A stretch of 64,000 nucleotides of DNA from Enoplosus armatus (GCF_043641665.1 NC_092180.1:27963240-28027239), one strand, 5' to 3'. Shown: positions 44,300 through 54,559, counted from the stretch's first letter. Notes: a model not told the origin generated them from the sequence alone. Translations and numbers: made by a program.

Positions 44300-44535
44300 C
44301 GCTGACAGCCGGTGTTATCCCGGGGATTAAAATAGCCTTTTCTCGACTATCTGCCCCTGCCCGGCATTAAAGTCTTCCACATTTGCAAAATTGCAAACAG
44401 ATGCAACTCAAGTACCTGCAAATAATCTGCCAAGACCAATTTCAAAAGCGAGATTTCAGAATATGTGGGAGTCATTAGAGGGAGTATTATTTCAGCGATG
44501 AGCGCGAGAGGGCCAGCCGTGTTTCACCTAACCAG
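44300..44535. other. candidate conserved non-coding element
   Basis: Contains GGGATTAAAATAGCC, CCGGCATTAAAGTC, GTACCTGCAAATAATCTGCC and GAGTCATTAGAGGG. Mixed CpG-containing and AT-rich unique sequence. Confidence 0.47.
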
Positions 44536-44879
44536 ATGGGTTCTGCTGCCTTTTATTCAGGAAGAAAGAAGCCGACGTGTTCTTCATCTCCCCCCCCCCC
44601 ACCCGCCCCACAAATGAAGATATATAACGTGTATGAAACAATTACGGCAGAATATTGGAAGTTTCAGAAGCAACCAAAGAATGTCAAATATCCTTTCGAG
44701 TTTCTCAAAACAATCTTTTCATCTTCTTCCCAGTGAGGATGCCTTTGGATGGGGGCTGAGGAGGAGAGGTGGGGGGATGGTGGGGGGTGGGGGCTTGGAG
44801 GAGGAGGAGGGGGGGTTTCAATGTAAACGAGGATACAGACACAGAGATCTGAGGCTTTTATTGTTTTGTGTTGAGTGTT

Positions 44880-45200
44880 AAATATGAAAAAGAATTAAAA
44901 GGTAGATGCCTTAAAAGGGGCCTGTGGCGTATGTAAATGAAATATGTTTCAGAGCCATAATTTTGCGACTGCTGCTGTTGTTATTTTTCAGATGGTTATC
45001 TGAAGTTTGCCTGGTCGCCTGAGTGCAGCTTTAAAGCGGCGCACAACAAAGCGCTCGCCAATTAAAGACAATTCTTTAACACCAAGAAACTGCGGCAAAC
45101 TTCATTAGATTCTCCATCCGGCAGCTGACAAAAAGCCTATCGGAATGCACCTTTAAGTGTCTGTAATGAATAATGTATAATCAAAACACACACTCTTTTT
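44880..45200. other. candidate conserved non-coding element (very strong)
   Basis: About 300 bases without simple repeats. Contains GAGCCATAATTTTGCG, GATGGTTATCTG, GCTCGCCAATTAAAGAC, AACTTCATTAGATTC, GTCTGTAATGAATAATG and TATAATCAAAAC. Base composition and motif spacing are those of classic developmental enhancers. No coding frame. Confidence 0.57.
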
Positions 45201-45249
45201 TTTGTATTTCCGTTTTTTCACCCCTTCACACTAGCCATCCACGACAGCG

Positions 45250-45485
45250 CCCAGCCCTTATAACAAATTAAATGTTTATATCAAATGGAGTTTGATTAGG
45301 TGACTGGTTATTATTGCTAGTGGGGAAGCAGAATAACAATCTGAGGCACTTTAAAAATGATCAAAATCACCAAGCCCTTGAAACAATACACATTCAATCA
45401 AATTCTTCATAATTGTAACAGTAGGAAGCATTTTAGGCATTCCACCCACAACAAACAGGCTTTGTTCTCTTGTTATGAGAGGCAG
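45250..45485. other. candidate conserved non-coding element (strong)
   Basis: Contains AAATTAAATGTTTATATC, GAGTTTGATTAGGTG, GGTTATTATTGC, GAATAACAATCTG, ATGATCAAAATC and CATAATTGTAAC. Adjacent to the previous island, probably part of the same regulatory cluster. Confidence 0.53.
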
Positions 45486-45581
45486 CGAGGGGACACAATC
45501 AAGTGCGTGAGAAAGCCAGGAACGCAGGATTTCAAGCAATTCCTCCCTCTTTTCTCTTTCTATACACCCCGCCACCACCCC

Positions 45582-45617
45582 TTCTCTCTCTCTCTCTCTC
45601 TCTCTCCCTCTCTCTCT
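45582..45617. repeat. (TC)n microsatellite
   Basis: TC run with a CC interruption, followed by TTTTTTTCAG, a splice-acceptor look-alike. Confidence 0.94.
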
Positions 45618-45619
45618 TT

Positions 45620-45860
45620 TTTTCAGGGTCGCCCATATTATTTGCTTCCTGTCTCATTGTAGCTGGCAAAAAGAGAATTTGGTAATTGAGTGGTACAGAA
45701 CATGTGCCCTCCCTACTCGCAGATGACAGATGGATTATAAAAACTTCAAAGGCGAGCATTTGGAGCACCAGGGGAGAGATGCTAGGTATTTGAACTATCA
45801 TTCTTTACCCAGGAGACAATGACTGCCTGACATGGTGCATACATCAAGGAATAGTGCAAC
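45620..45860. other. candidate conserved non-coding element (strong)
   Basis: Contains CCCATATTATTTGC, GGTAATTGAGTGG, GATGACAGATGGATTATAA (E-box plus GGATTA) and GACAATGACTGCC. Clean and unique. Confidence 0.52.
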
Positions 45861-45888
45861 GGCACAGACATAATCCAACACACACAAG

Positions 45889-45893
<5 letters not shown>

Positions 45894-45927
<34 letters not shown>
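45894..45927. repeat. (CA)17 microsatellite
   Basis: Pure run. Confidence 0.95.
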
Positions 45928-45929
<2 letters not shown>

Positions 45930-46274
45930 CTCCTTTTACTCCTGTTCCATCTCCCTTCCTCTCCTTCTCCCTCCCCGTGCTATATATTTAACATCCTGTT
46001 CTGAGCAACTTTGCGCCAAGCTCAGGATCATAACAAGTGGGGGGTAACGCTGAGAGTCTGGAGAAGAGAGAGGGGGCGGCACTGGCAAGGGCAAGGAATC
46101 TTATCATTGCATTTTTTTTTCTTCTTTCTTTTCTTGACTTGTCACCTTTGTGGTCTTTCTTTCTTTTCTTTTCTTTCTCTTATTTTCTTTTTTTTTTGTT
46201 GCCGTTTTCAGGGTTCAAACTGTCGCAACTCCGGTCCCCTTTTTAGCGGTGGCTTTGTGCTTCTTTTTTTTTTT

Positions 46275-46290
46275 AAATAAAATAAAATAA

Positions 46291-46321
<31 letters not shown>

Positions 46322-46330
46322 TAAAAAATA
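46275..46330. repeat. (AAAAT)n pentanucleotide repeat
   Basis: About ten AAAAT/AAATA units. Confidence 0.93.
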
Positions 46331-46510
46331 CAGCCAGATTAGCAGGTCTTGAGGAAAACTGTGAGCACTACTGTACGGCAAGTGAAGGGGAGAATGGTGG
46401 GCGGCGACGCCTATAATCATCTTATAAGCATGATTTATGAAAAGGGCCATCTGCTTTGCCTTACTTAAGCACGGAGGCAACCTTTAATAATATAAGGACA
46501 TGAGGAAAGG
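46330..46510. other. candidate conserved non-coding element
   Basis: Contains CCTATAATCATCTTATAAGC, GCATGATTTATGAAAAGG and CCTTTAATAATATAAGG. Homeodomain-rich island, separated from the next by a CA run. Confidence 0.5.
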
Positions 46511-46567
46511 AGGGGATAGTCGGGGGGGGTGAGTACAAACGGGAGGGGTGAGAGTATTCAACACAAT

Positions 46568-46568
<1 letters not shown>

Positions 46569-46605
<37 letters not shown>

Positions 46606-46658
46606 GATTTCAACAAACCGGCTTCTTCTCCTTCTTCTTCTTCTTCTTCTTCTTCTTC
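46569..46658. repeat. (AC)17 and (CTT)n
   Basis: AC 46569-46603 and CTT 46630-46658. Confidence 0.95.
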
Positions 46659-46679
46659 CTCCCTCCTCTCCTCCCCAGC

Positions 46680-46840
46680 ATCCAGCCATTAGCTCAGATG
46701 GTAGCTAATCACTGTTGACCTCCCCTGTCACACCATTTAACCCCAGCCCCTCCCCTTGACCCTGGAGGAATTAGCAGCCTCACTGTAACGCACACATTTG
46801 CATACAACTTACAAATTGCCTTGCAGACAGAGGAAAAAGT
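46680..46840. other. candidate conserved non-coding element
   Basis: Contains CAGCCATTAGCTCAGATGG, GTAGCTAATCACTG, GGAATTAGCAGCC and an inverse octamer ATTTGCAT (46796-46803). Confidence 0.48.
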
Positions 46841-47084
46841 CCCTCTACCTGCGCACACCCCGCCGTGTGATTCCTACGCCACCCATGAGCGCACAGGAGC
46901 CGGCCCTGTTAATCCTTTGGTCCACATAAAGGCCAAAATGCCAGGTTTCCACGGTCCCAGCTGAAGCATAAGACGGTCCAGCACCCAAAGACATTCGAGT
47001 TGGGTGAGACAAACGACGAGAACAAGCCAATAATTATTTAAGAAGCTTCAATTTATGATTCAAAACGAACTTAAACTTGAACCC

Positions 47085-47345
47085 TAATTGATTCGTCAAC
47101 TAGTTGTTCCAGTTCTAAATGTTTTAGTCATTGATTAAAAGTGGAAAATGCCCCTAACAGCTTCCCAGGGAGGTCGATGTCTTCAAATTGCCTGATTTTT
47201 TTTCCGACCAACAGTCCAAAACCCAAGGAAATCCAATTCACAATTATTTAAAAGAGAGGAAGAACAGCAATGCTTTCTCGCATTACAAGACGCTAAACCC
47301 ACCGTTTGGCATTCTCACCTGACGAACGCTTTAGTTGTTGGTCAT
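47085..47345. repeat. decayed fish interspersed repeat
   Basis: ATTGATTCGTCAACTAGTTG at 47088, then GATGTCTTCAAATTGCC, CAACAGTCCAAAACCCAAGG, ATCCAATTCACAATTATTTA, GAACAGCAATGC and CCGTTTGGCATTCTCACCTG. This is the order and wording of an abundant fish repeat (ATTGATTAGTCGACTAATCG ... CCAACAGTCCAAAACCCAAA ... GTTTGGCATTTTTGC). Non-coding and without defined ends here. Confidence 0.65.
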
Positions 47346-47349
47346 GGGA

Positions 47350-47650
47350 AACGCTTCGTATGATTTGTGTCAGCTGACAGGGACAGTTTTAGCCGCCGCT
47401 GGAATCTTTCGTTCTATCCTTAAATTCCCACACAGCCCCCGTCAGGACAAGTTGAAAAGCACGGGAGGAACTGAAACCAGCTACGTGACGGAACCCGCCG
47501 CGCACATGCACAACAAGAGCATCTCAAAAGCGCTGCAGCGCCGGCTTGATTGGCATTCGTGCCCCAGCTGCTGCCCTTTGGCCTCGCTGTGACCTGGAAA
47601 TGGCTCCCAGCGGGACCTTAAAGAGCGACGGCGGCAGCGTTGGGAGAAGG
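47350..47650. other. unique GC-balanced stretch, nothing recognised
   Basis: CpG content rises around 47500-47640. No exon or repeat seen. Confidence 0.35.
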
Positions 47651-47653
47651 AGA

Positions 47654-47774
47654 TGGGTGGGGTGGGGTGGGGTGGGGGGGGGGTATCATAATGAGGCCAT
47701 ACGGCATATGCTATTGTGCTACAAGCCCACATACACACACATTTCCACATGCGCACACACACACACACACACAC
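47654..47774. repeat. (TGGGG)n and (CA)n
   Basis: TGGGG pentamers ending in G10 at 47654-47683, quadruplex-capable, and (CA) at 47754-47774. Confidence 0.92.
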
Positions 47775-47784
47775 GCCCCTCCCT

Positions 47785-47895
47785 CCCCCGTGTGGTCACC
47801 TTTTCAGTGTCCATCAGGATTGTCGGCCTAATCCTCGTCGGATCATCTCATCAATGCCTAGGCTGTTTATGTGTAATGGATCCCATCTAACTCCC
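47785..47895. other. short candidate conserved element
   Basis: GTCGGCCTAATCCTCGTCGG, CTCATCAATGCCTAGGC and GTTTATGTGTAATGG. TAATCC is a bicoid/OTX-type site. Confidence 0.4.
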
Positions 47896-48129
47896 TCTCT
47901 CTCTAACCCCCAGTGCTCCCCTTTGCCCCACCCCCCCCCCCCCTCCCCCACGCCCCTGCCCTGCCTTGCCTCCCTCCCTCCAGGCCTCTCAACATCCCTC
48001 CTTCAAAACCGTTCTCGCTGCTCCTCAAAAGGAATACACCAACTTTTTTTTTTTTTTGAATTTCATCATTTTATTTCATTTTATTTTATTTTTTTACAAA
48101 TAAAGTCCCCGGGTCCACTTCTAGATGTG

Positions 48130-48480
48130 TAGCGGATATGTCTCTAAATGTAACGTTACGTAATTATAAATGCAAAATAAATCCGACAGGTCATCCCCCG
48201 GTGGTCAGCGTATGCGCTGCAATATTTCATTTTCAATTTCATGCTTTCAGTTAAAAAGTCCACTTGTGGAGGTCGAATTCGTTTCGTTGATTTTCAGTGA
48301 CGCGTGTAAAACGTGTCGACACTGCATGTCTGTCCTTGCGGAATTGTTATTGTTGCTATTGTGGCGCATAAAGTCAAGCAGCACATTTCATGCCACTTGA
48401 GCGTGGGAGAATTCAAAATAAATTCCAGATTCCTGGTCCGCTACATACATCTCTTGGCAAACCTGTCGTGGAAACTGTGT
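48130..48480. other. unique stretch, nothing recognised
   Basis: Begins with GTAACGTTACGTAATTAT. No family, exon or RNA recognised. Confidence 0.33.
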
Positions 48481-48515
48481 AAGCGTTTGTCTTTCCACCC
48501 TTCCTCACTCTCTTC

Positions 48516-48678
48516 ATCCTCCTCCTCCTCCTCCTCTTCGAAGCCTCGCAGCATGTGTAAGCAGACGCGCACGTGCTCCCCTCGCCCTCATTACGAGCTA
48601 ACTACGCTGTTAGATTAAAAGCGTGTACAGAGAGGAAGAGAGAGAGAGAGAGAATGACAAGAGAGAGAGAGAGAGAGG
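48516..48678. repeat. (CCT)n and (GA)n
   Basis: TCC/CTC run about 48516-48537 and GA-rich 48639-48678 with interruptions. Confidence 0.9.
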
Positions 48679-48714
48679 GGGGGAGGAAGAGGTGGGGGGG
48701 GAGAGGAACAGGCC

Positions 48715-48810
48715 GAACCTCCATAATTAAGATCACTTCAGAGATTACCTCGGGCAACAAAAGCACGGCAAGCGGCCGCCCGCAGCCAAAGAAATTGGAT
48801 GAAAAAGGGG
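48715..48810. other. short candidate conserved element
   Basis: CCTCCATAATTAAGATCAC, GAGATTACCTCGG and AAAGAAATTGGATG around a NotI-like GCGGCCGC. Mixed CpG and TAAT content. Confidence 0.35.
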
Positions 48811-48903
48811 TGTTGAGGAGGAGACTGACCTCCGCCGCTCTCCGCCGGGCTCCGCACAAACATGAGCCACGGCTGGATCAAATGCCCCTCCCAGCAGTAT
48901 CTG

Positions 48904-49081
48904 ACACACACACACACACACACACAACAGGTACTACATACTGTAGAGGAAACTCCGGAAAAGCACACTTACAGGCGGAGGCAGACACACACACACACAC
49001 ACATAGAGGATTCGGCACCGGAGGGCTCACGTTTTATTACAGGCCACATATCAGGAAGCACACACACACACACACACACAG
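48904..49081. repeat. three (CA)n microsatellites
   Basis: Runs at 48904-48927, about 48985-49003 and 49059-49081. Confidence 0.94.
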
Positions 49082-49209
49082 CGACACACACGTCTCTGCT
49101 AAGTACACCGCCTGGAGAGGAGATCGCCGTGGACTGGTGCAGACCATCGCTCCCCTGAGCGGACTGAGTCTTACGGAAAACTCCTTTGCGTGTGATGCCA
49201 CCTTCGTAT

Positions 49210-49500
49210 TGTTTTGAGTCACATTTTGTCTCAATATTTAACAGTTACGAGACTTGAAACTGGTGTATTTGCTGCCATGTTTGATTGTTGTGGGACACTC
49301 TATTCGTAACGCTGCTTGGGAGACGGTGGAGCTATGTCCCTAAATTTAAAATAAGCACTAGGAGGCTGGTGTGATGTCTTTTCCCTCACTTGGAAGCCAG
49401 TTTTTCAACCATAAATCTGATATTATGCAAACCTGGTACTGCACCCACCTATAGGGCCCATGGGCGTCCCTGTCAAACCAACACTTAAGTAATTTTCTTT
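49210..49500. other. unique stretch, nothing recognised
   Basis: No simple repeats. It may be an eroded interspersed repeat, but I cannot name a family. Confidence 0.3.
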
Positions 49501-50085
49501 TCTCAATACTTTCACTCTGCACTTTTTCCCCCGCCTTCCCTCAACTTCCACATCCTCACCCTCAGTGTTCTCCTGCGCTGCTCACCTCGCGCCCTTCTCA
49601 GTCCACCCCGCGGACCAACCCCCGATCTCCGGCGAGCAGAGGGGAAGCCATTTACTCTAATCACAGGGATCCAGCGAGAGCGCCTCAAAGCCCTCGGGGG
49701 CCTGATCGGCAATCAGAGAGAGAGAGAGAGACGGAGGCTATGAGGGAAGGAGAGAGAAATAAACTCCGCCTCAACTTCAGATCCGTGGAGCAAACCTCCC
49801 CGGTCCCTAATCCGAAGCAGCTCTGCCGTGACATTGGCCTGTTGGTGGGGAGGCTGGATGAGGGGTGTTTGGGAGGACGCGAGCACAGAGTTGAGGGACT
49901 TCCTGTGACTGAGTAAGTTCTGGTCAGTGGGGTCACAGGCAGGGTGAAGTGCGGAGGCGCTCGGTGAAGACAGGAAGGAGGCAATAAGTGTGTAGGTTAC
50001 TGTGCTGTGGCACAGAATGATGTGGTGTCAACGACTTGAGAAGTCCTCAGTAATAAAGGAATAAATAAGTACAATTCTGGCTGAA
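49500..50085. other. unique GC-balanced stretch
   Basis: Contains a (GA)n run at 49708-49730. Around 49640-49680 a short piece CATTTACTCTAATCACAGGG is island-like. No gene recognised. Confidence 0.35.
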
Positions 50086-50088
50086 AGG

Positions 50089-50290
50089 ATAACTCTGGTT
50101 TATTACAACTTGGACTTCCTTTTCACAGTTCTGGCCTTCATTTCTGTCAGCTATGATACGATTGTACTCGGCAAAGTAACTGCTGAGATTCGGGAACTTT
50201 GGTGACATTGCAACCAAAAAGTCAGAAACAGCGAGAAACAAGAGCGGCCGGTAAATCGTAAATGAGGCAAAAGCTTAGCCAGATCACCTG
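50089..50290. repeat. probable eroded fish repeat
   Basis: CTCTGGTTTATTACAACTTGG followed by TTCTGGCCTTCATTTCTGTC and GGTGACATTGCAACC is reminiscent of a fish repeat I know as GGTTTATTACAACTTGG. No ends defined. Low certainty. Confidence 0.35.
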
Positions 50291-50379
50291 AGCCACTTTA
50301 CTTTGAGGACAGACTGAAAACTCGCGTTGAGCCCTCATGATTTAACAAGTATTTCCGACAACCAAGCGTGGCTAAACGC

Positions 50380-50675
50380 TAACAGCAGCATGCTAGCGCT
50401 GGCGCGGTGGCGATTAACGGCAAACACAAAGCAGACGAGGTCTCCTCGGCTGACGGGACCGTCAGTTTTGCAGGTATTTGGTCAGAAACCAAATGTCGAC
50501 CCGATGATGGTGCCGGGTGAAAACAAAGTTGTTATAATTCATCCTGAGGGGAGCATTAAAGTGCGTCCCAAATTGCAATGGCAAATCCATCCAATAGCTG
50601 TCAAGACATTTCATCAAATGTCACTGGCGCCTAGAGGAAAAGTTAGGGGACCAAAGTGGTGGACCAAACCAACCG
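50380..50675 (+). repeat. decayed fish interspersed repeat
   Basis: GCATGCTAGCGCTGG, then GTCAGTTTTGCAGGTATTTG, GTCAGAAACCAAATG, CCGATGATGGTGCCGG, TTATAATTCATCCTGAGGGG, AATCCATCCAATAGCTGTC, AAGACATTTCATC and GCCTAGAGGAAAAGTTAGGG. All occur in the order of a very abundant fish repeat. The open frame spanning it is incidental: the family is not known to me to encode a protein here. Confidence 0.7.
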
Positions 50676-50937
50676 CGACTGCCTTCCATACATACCCATT
50701 TATGATAAAAAAACAGTACTAACTGACTTTGTTTGCAGATGGCAGTGTCCAAACAACATTTTATAATGGTGGTCTGATGGTGGTGATGGAAAATGCTCTT
50801 TGATCTACTACTCTCTTTTTTTCCGTGCTTGGTTACTGAGACCATTTGGCACCAAGGTTGACCCGCCGTGCCACATACCGCCAAAACCAGCCCGGTTGCC
50901 TGACTGCTCGCGCTTTCTTCCCTCGGTCTTAACACTA

Positions 50938-51350
50938 GCCGTGTTTCCTTAAATCCATTTTAATGCACATTTTGTGCCGCATTAGAAAAGCTGTATGGAA
51001 ACTGCAAAATTCAACAGAACTTCCTGAGATGTTTACGCTCACTTGAGGTGTTTTTTTTTTTTTTTGGCCTTTGACGAAAAACAGGGGATCTCGCTATTTA
51101 TCCCACTTACAGGTGAAAAACAGGGAGGAGGCAACTCGTTTTGTTTCCGGTCCACAACCCCTACTTCTTCTTCTGTTTACTGGCGGACTACATGCGCAAA
51201 GCGTAGCCTACACCGCCAACTTCTGACGAAAACTACGCTTTGCAACAGGCCTAGTTCATTTGCTCCAAACCAGTTGATGGAAACGCGCCTATTTGCATTC
51301 CGTTTTTTTGCGACATTTCCGAGGTTTGCTTAAAATTCGCTCGGCAAATT
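50938..51350. repeat. decayed fish repeat with TTTCC...GGAAAC ends
   Basis: GCCGTGTTTCCTTAAATCC on the left with TGCACATTTTGTGCCGCATT and TATGGAAACTGC. On the right GTTGATGGAAACGCGCCTATT and TTTTTTTGCGACATTTCC. These words (GTTTCCATT..., GCGCATT, TGATGGAAACGCG) characterise a fish repeat family. Poly-T at 51049-51064 has expanded inside. Confidence 0.5.
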
Positions 51351-51436
51351 CACGTCTAATGTCACCGCATCATTGCTTTGATCTGTACAAAGTTATCATA
51401 ACCTAGAGAACCGGCCTAACCCACGGAAATAAGTTA

Positions 51437-51534
51437 CCAGTGTTGTGACAGTGCGAAAGTAATTTACTTTATTTAAAAAAAGAACGCGTTAAGAGTACTA
51501 GTTACTGCCAGAAGTAACGGGGTCCCAACAATGG
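51437..51534. mobile_element. small TIR element (about 98 bp MITE)
   Basis: Ends CCAGTGTTG and CAACAATGG are inverted with one mismatch. The interior has GAACGCGTTAAGAG and CTAGTTACTGCC, fitting a fish family of the CAGTGTTGGG...AACGCGTTAC...CCCAACACTG type. No target-site duplication is evident. Confidence 0.5.
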
Positions 51535-51539
51535 CTACC

Positions 51540-52130
51540 AACATACGCCGCACAGTCCAAACCGACAGATAAATCGTAATCGTAAGTCTTCCATGTCCAT
51601 TTTCCTATTCTGTCTGTAACGGATGCCACCGAGTGACAGAAGGTTAGAAAGAGCGAATCTGCTCAAAATGACCCCCAAGTTTTTGGGACACACATTGCGA
51701 GTGGGTGAGCAAGACTTGAAGTGTGAACTCACTCCCACCCTTCGAGCCTATCAGTGTCATCAACCACACCATGGATGCAAGTGCCCCCCCCTCACTCCCT
51801 CTCTGTGTGCAGATCTGACAGTCCCGTTTACCAAAGCAGCCGACAGACAAGCTGAACAAGGGCCCGGGCACTTCCACTTAACTCTCTCCCCATTACTGCG
51901 ATTGGTGTGAACGACACAACAAAAGAGATAAAACGCAGTTCTGAGCCGAAGAAAACAACTGCAGCTCACGATCAAGAATAATAATAATAACAAAAAAGAC
52001 ACGGATGAAAACAGAAGAGGAAGACGAGGGAGTGTGGGGGGGGGGGGGATGGCGGCGGCGGCGGGGGCTGGGAAGAGAGGGGAGATGATGAGGTGGGCCA
52101 TTTGAAGAAGAAAAAAAAAAAAAAAAGGAA
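51540..52130. other. unique stretch, nothing recognised
   Basis: Ends in purine-rich tracts (G12 near 52036, (GGC)n at 52050, A18 near 52109). No exon or repeat family recognised. Confidence 0.35.
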
Positions 52131-52224
52131 AAAGATGATTTGAGAAAATTGTCGGAAATTGCGGGAGATCTGTTAAAGGTTTCTTTCTTTTTCTTTTTTT
52201 TCTTTCTTTTTTTTCCAGCAGGGG

Positions 52225-52440
52225 TGGGAGCGCATCTTATGACTTAAAAAGAGGTATTAAAGGAAAGAGCCAGGCGCCGGGGGAATTCTCCCACGTCGGA
52301 GAGCTCCCTTTTTAAATTCAACCCTGGTAATAACGCAGATAAATAATAGATAAATAGTATTTAGCTCCCACCTTGAACGGCGCTTTTTAAAGTAGTTCAT
52401 GAAAGACTGACAGCTCTTGGCGAGCAAACGCACTTACACA
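52225..52440. other. candidate conserved non-coding element
   Basis: Contains GAGGTATTAAAGG, CCTGGTAATAACGC, ATAAATAATAGATAAATAG and GACTGACAGCTC. Directly right of a long T-rich tract ending in CAG. Confidence 0.47.
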
Positions 52441-52469
52441 TGCTCTCGCGCGTGTGCCCGCGCACACAC

Positions 52470-52800
52470 ATGTAATGTGTATTTTACCTAATTAAATAAA
52501 GCGCCAGGTGGGCTTCGACTGATTGTTTGTTTGCGAGTGCGTGTGTCTACGGGGGTGGGGGGGTGGGGGGGAGATCAAATATTTTTGAATTCCGTTAAAG
52601 TTTCTCATTCATCATTAGCGGCTTCACCGGGGGCTGACGGTTGGTTCGGGTGCATGAACAGTTAAGTTAAGGGGGCTGCGGCTAGTCCGAGGCCACCATG
52701 TTTGTTTTCCAGGAACACAATACGCGTGGAGTTAATTAGTGATTCCTGATTGAACCTTATCTCCAGCGAGGGGTTAGTCTAGTTTCATTTTTTTCTTCTT
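52470..52800. other. candidate conserved non-coding element
   Basis: TTACCTAATTAAATAAAGCG with CCAGGTGG (E-box) at 52473-52512. After a G-rich tract come CATTCATCATTAGCGG, TGGAGTTAATTAGTGATTCC and CTGATTGAACC. TTAATTAG is a homeodomain site. Confidence 0.5.
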
Positions 52801-52814
52801 TATTTTTTTTGTTG

Positions 52815-53075
52815 TCCCCCACACGCCCATGCGGTCGCCCCTTTATTCTGCATCGCAAGAGAAAGCGGAGCGCAGCTGCAAGTTAAAACGTCCCGCGTAA
52901 ACTTCGCTCATGACGCGCTCGAAAGTCCAGCGTCGCGTTTGTCTCATTTTGGAAGCCGGGGTGGGGTCAAAACATTGCGGCGCCCACAAAGCTGTAACCT
53001 GTTCCTGGCTCGCACATTCCAGGGCTGCAACAACTGTTAGTCTGCCAGCGCTTAGAGAGTGGCTGTAAATATATT
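52815..53075. other. candidate conserved non-coding element, CpG-containing
   Basis: Unlike its neighbours it holds many CpGs (CGTCCCGCG, GACGCGCTCG, GTCGCG) with CAGCTGCAAG, ACATTCCAGGG (TEAD-like CATTCCA) and GTAAATATATTG. It might be a small CpG-rich enhancer or a minor promoter. No exon seen. Confidence 0.42.
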
Positions 53076-53194
53076 GTTTTGAGATATAGGGGGAGGGAGG
53101 GGGGTGTTGCAGTTTTTTTTGATAACCCTGGGGAGGGTCTTGGGTTTTTTTTTAATATAAAATGAATAGGAGATTTACCCCCCCCCCCCTCCCC

Positions 53195-53315
53195 CCGCCC
53201 AGCCCAATCATTTTTGTACAGTCCCTAAGCTTGTCTAATTTCCACAGATATTTAGGCCTGAGGCCTTTTGCTGCCTTTCGGTAATGATGTTCCGGAAAGT
53301 CAGAAAAAAAAAAAG
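53195..53315. other. short candidate conserved element
   Basis: CCCAATCATTTTTGTACAG, CTTGTCTAATTTCC, AGGCCTGAGGCCTTTTG and CGGTAATGATG. Flanked by poly-C on the left and purine-rich sequence on the right. Confidence 0.42.
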
Positions 53316-53469
53316 CAGAAAAAGAAGAAGAAGGGAAAAAAAAGTACTTGTTTTTGGATATCCTGTCCTCAAATAAGGGCAGGAATAAACAAGTAATCAT
53401 ACTGTATATTTACCTTTTTTTTTTTTAAATAAAAAAAAAAAAAAGAAGAAGGAGAAAAAAAAATAAAAA

Positions 53470-53765
53470 GCACAGTAGCAACTCTCACTTTGAGGCAGCT
53501 ACGCCTCGGAGATGCGGTCGCGGCTGCACCAGGCGTTTACAGAAGGCTGTGTGTTTAAACGCCTGGAATGCTCATTTGCCTTTTGGGTTTACATATTTAC
53601 TTTTGCATAAATGGAGAACGGTAATGTGGTATTAAAGGGCTTCTCAGGGGGAAAGTTGTGTGTTTTTTAAAATGCAGCGGCTTTTTTTTTTTTTTTTTTA
53701 AATGCTCCCTCAGTTCGCTATATTAAGGATGGTTGATGATTAATGCAGCAGTAGTTTCTAATTTC
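53470..53765. other. candidate conserved element with perfect hairpin
   Basis: The perfect 11-bp inverted repeat CCAGGCGTTTA (53529-53539) / TAAACGCCTGG (53556-53566) has a 16-base loop. Followed by TTTACATATTTACTTTTGC, CGGTAATGTGGTATTAAAGG and, after a T tract, GGTTGATGATTAATGC. The stem is shorter than a microRNA precursor. Confidence 0.5.
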
Positions 53766-53851
53766 TCTTGATTGAAAAAAAAAAAAGAATTAGAAAAATA
53801 ATGTCAGACTTGAGATGAGCTGACTCCCCCCCCCCACCACCACCACGCAAT

Positions 53852-53879
53852 CCCCCCCCCCCCCCCCCCCCCCCCCCCT

Positions 53880-53920
<41 letters not shown>
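53852..53920. repeat. poly-C (C27) and (CA)19
   Basis: C27 at 53852-53878 then (CA) 53882-53920, nearly contiguous. Confidence 0.95.
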
Positions 53921-53922
<2 letters not shown>

Positions 53923-54059
53923 CCCCCCTCCCTCGCTCAAAGTCATCAGATACAAAATGAGCATCCAGGCTAAAACGAGCAACAAATAATAACAAAACTC
54001 CCACTAGCCACATATGAAATGTAAAACGACTGCCTTGATCAACTCGAGCCCAGTAATCT

Positions 54060-54345
54060 TTAGCGCCAGCCACAGCTGTACCACCACTACTGTCACTTGA
54101 AATAAAAACCTAAACCTTTCAGGGCTTTCAATTGAGTCTTTAATTCAGCCTGATGTGACATTAAAACCCTTTGGTTGACTTCCACTGGCTGTGACAAATG
54201 TACCAGCGCTTAATAGAGGTGTGCAGACAGGCCGGCATTTCAGTGACTTTTATCAAACCGAATTTTATCAACGCAGGCTCCCAGGATCTGTGGCAGCAGC
54301 TTGTTCAGAATGAAGCCTACAGATACCGTTAAGCACATCATCCCT
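54060..54345. other. candidate conserved non-coding element (very strong)
   Basis: Long clean island containing CCACAGCTGTACC, CTTTCAATTGAGTC, CTTTAATTCAGCC, GACATTAAAACCC, GCGCTTAATAGAGG, TTTTATCAAACCG and CAACGCAGGC. Enhancer-like, with no reading frame of note. Confidence 0.55.
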
Positions 54346-54559
54346 CCTCTCTGTCGCGCTCCCCTCTCCCATTCTGCTCGCTGCGTTTCACTCCCCCCCC
54401 CCACCCCCACCACCACCAACCCTCCGCTCCGTCCTGTCATCCCTCTGCCTACTGTATATTTATCTCTTTTCCTCTCCGGATCTACCGTTCCATGGACGTG
54501 GTACTTTGTAGGCTAATAGGAATGTTCTCTGACTGCCTTTGATTGGCAAGTTTTTGGAG

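Noticed and set aside
45582..45632. Strong polypyrimidine tract plus CAG resembling a splice acceptor (also at 46150-46212 and 52180-52220)
   Set aside because: T/TC-rich simple repeats followed by CAG are frequent here. No open, recognisable exon follows any of them.
50327..50722. 131-residue frame on the plus strand
   Set aside because: Lies within a recognised decayed fish repeat, so the frame is incidental.
53529..53566. microRNA precursor
   Set aside because: The stem is only 11 bp and flanking bases do not extend it. No known mature microRNA sequence recognised here or elsewhere in the window.
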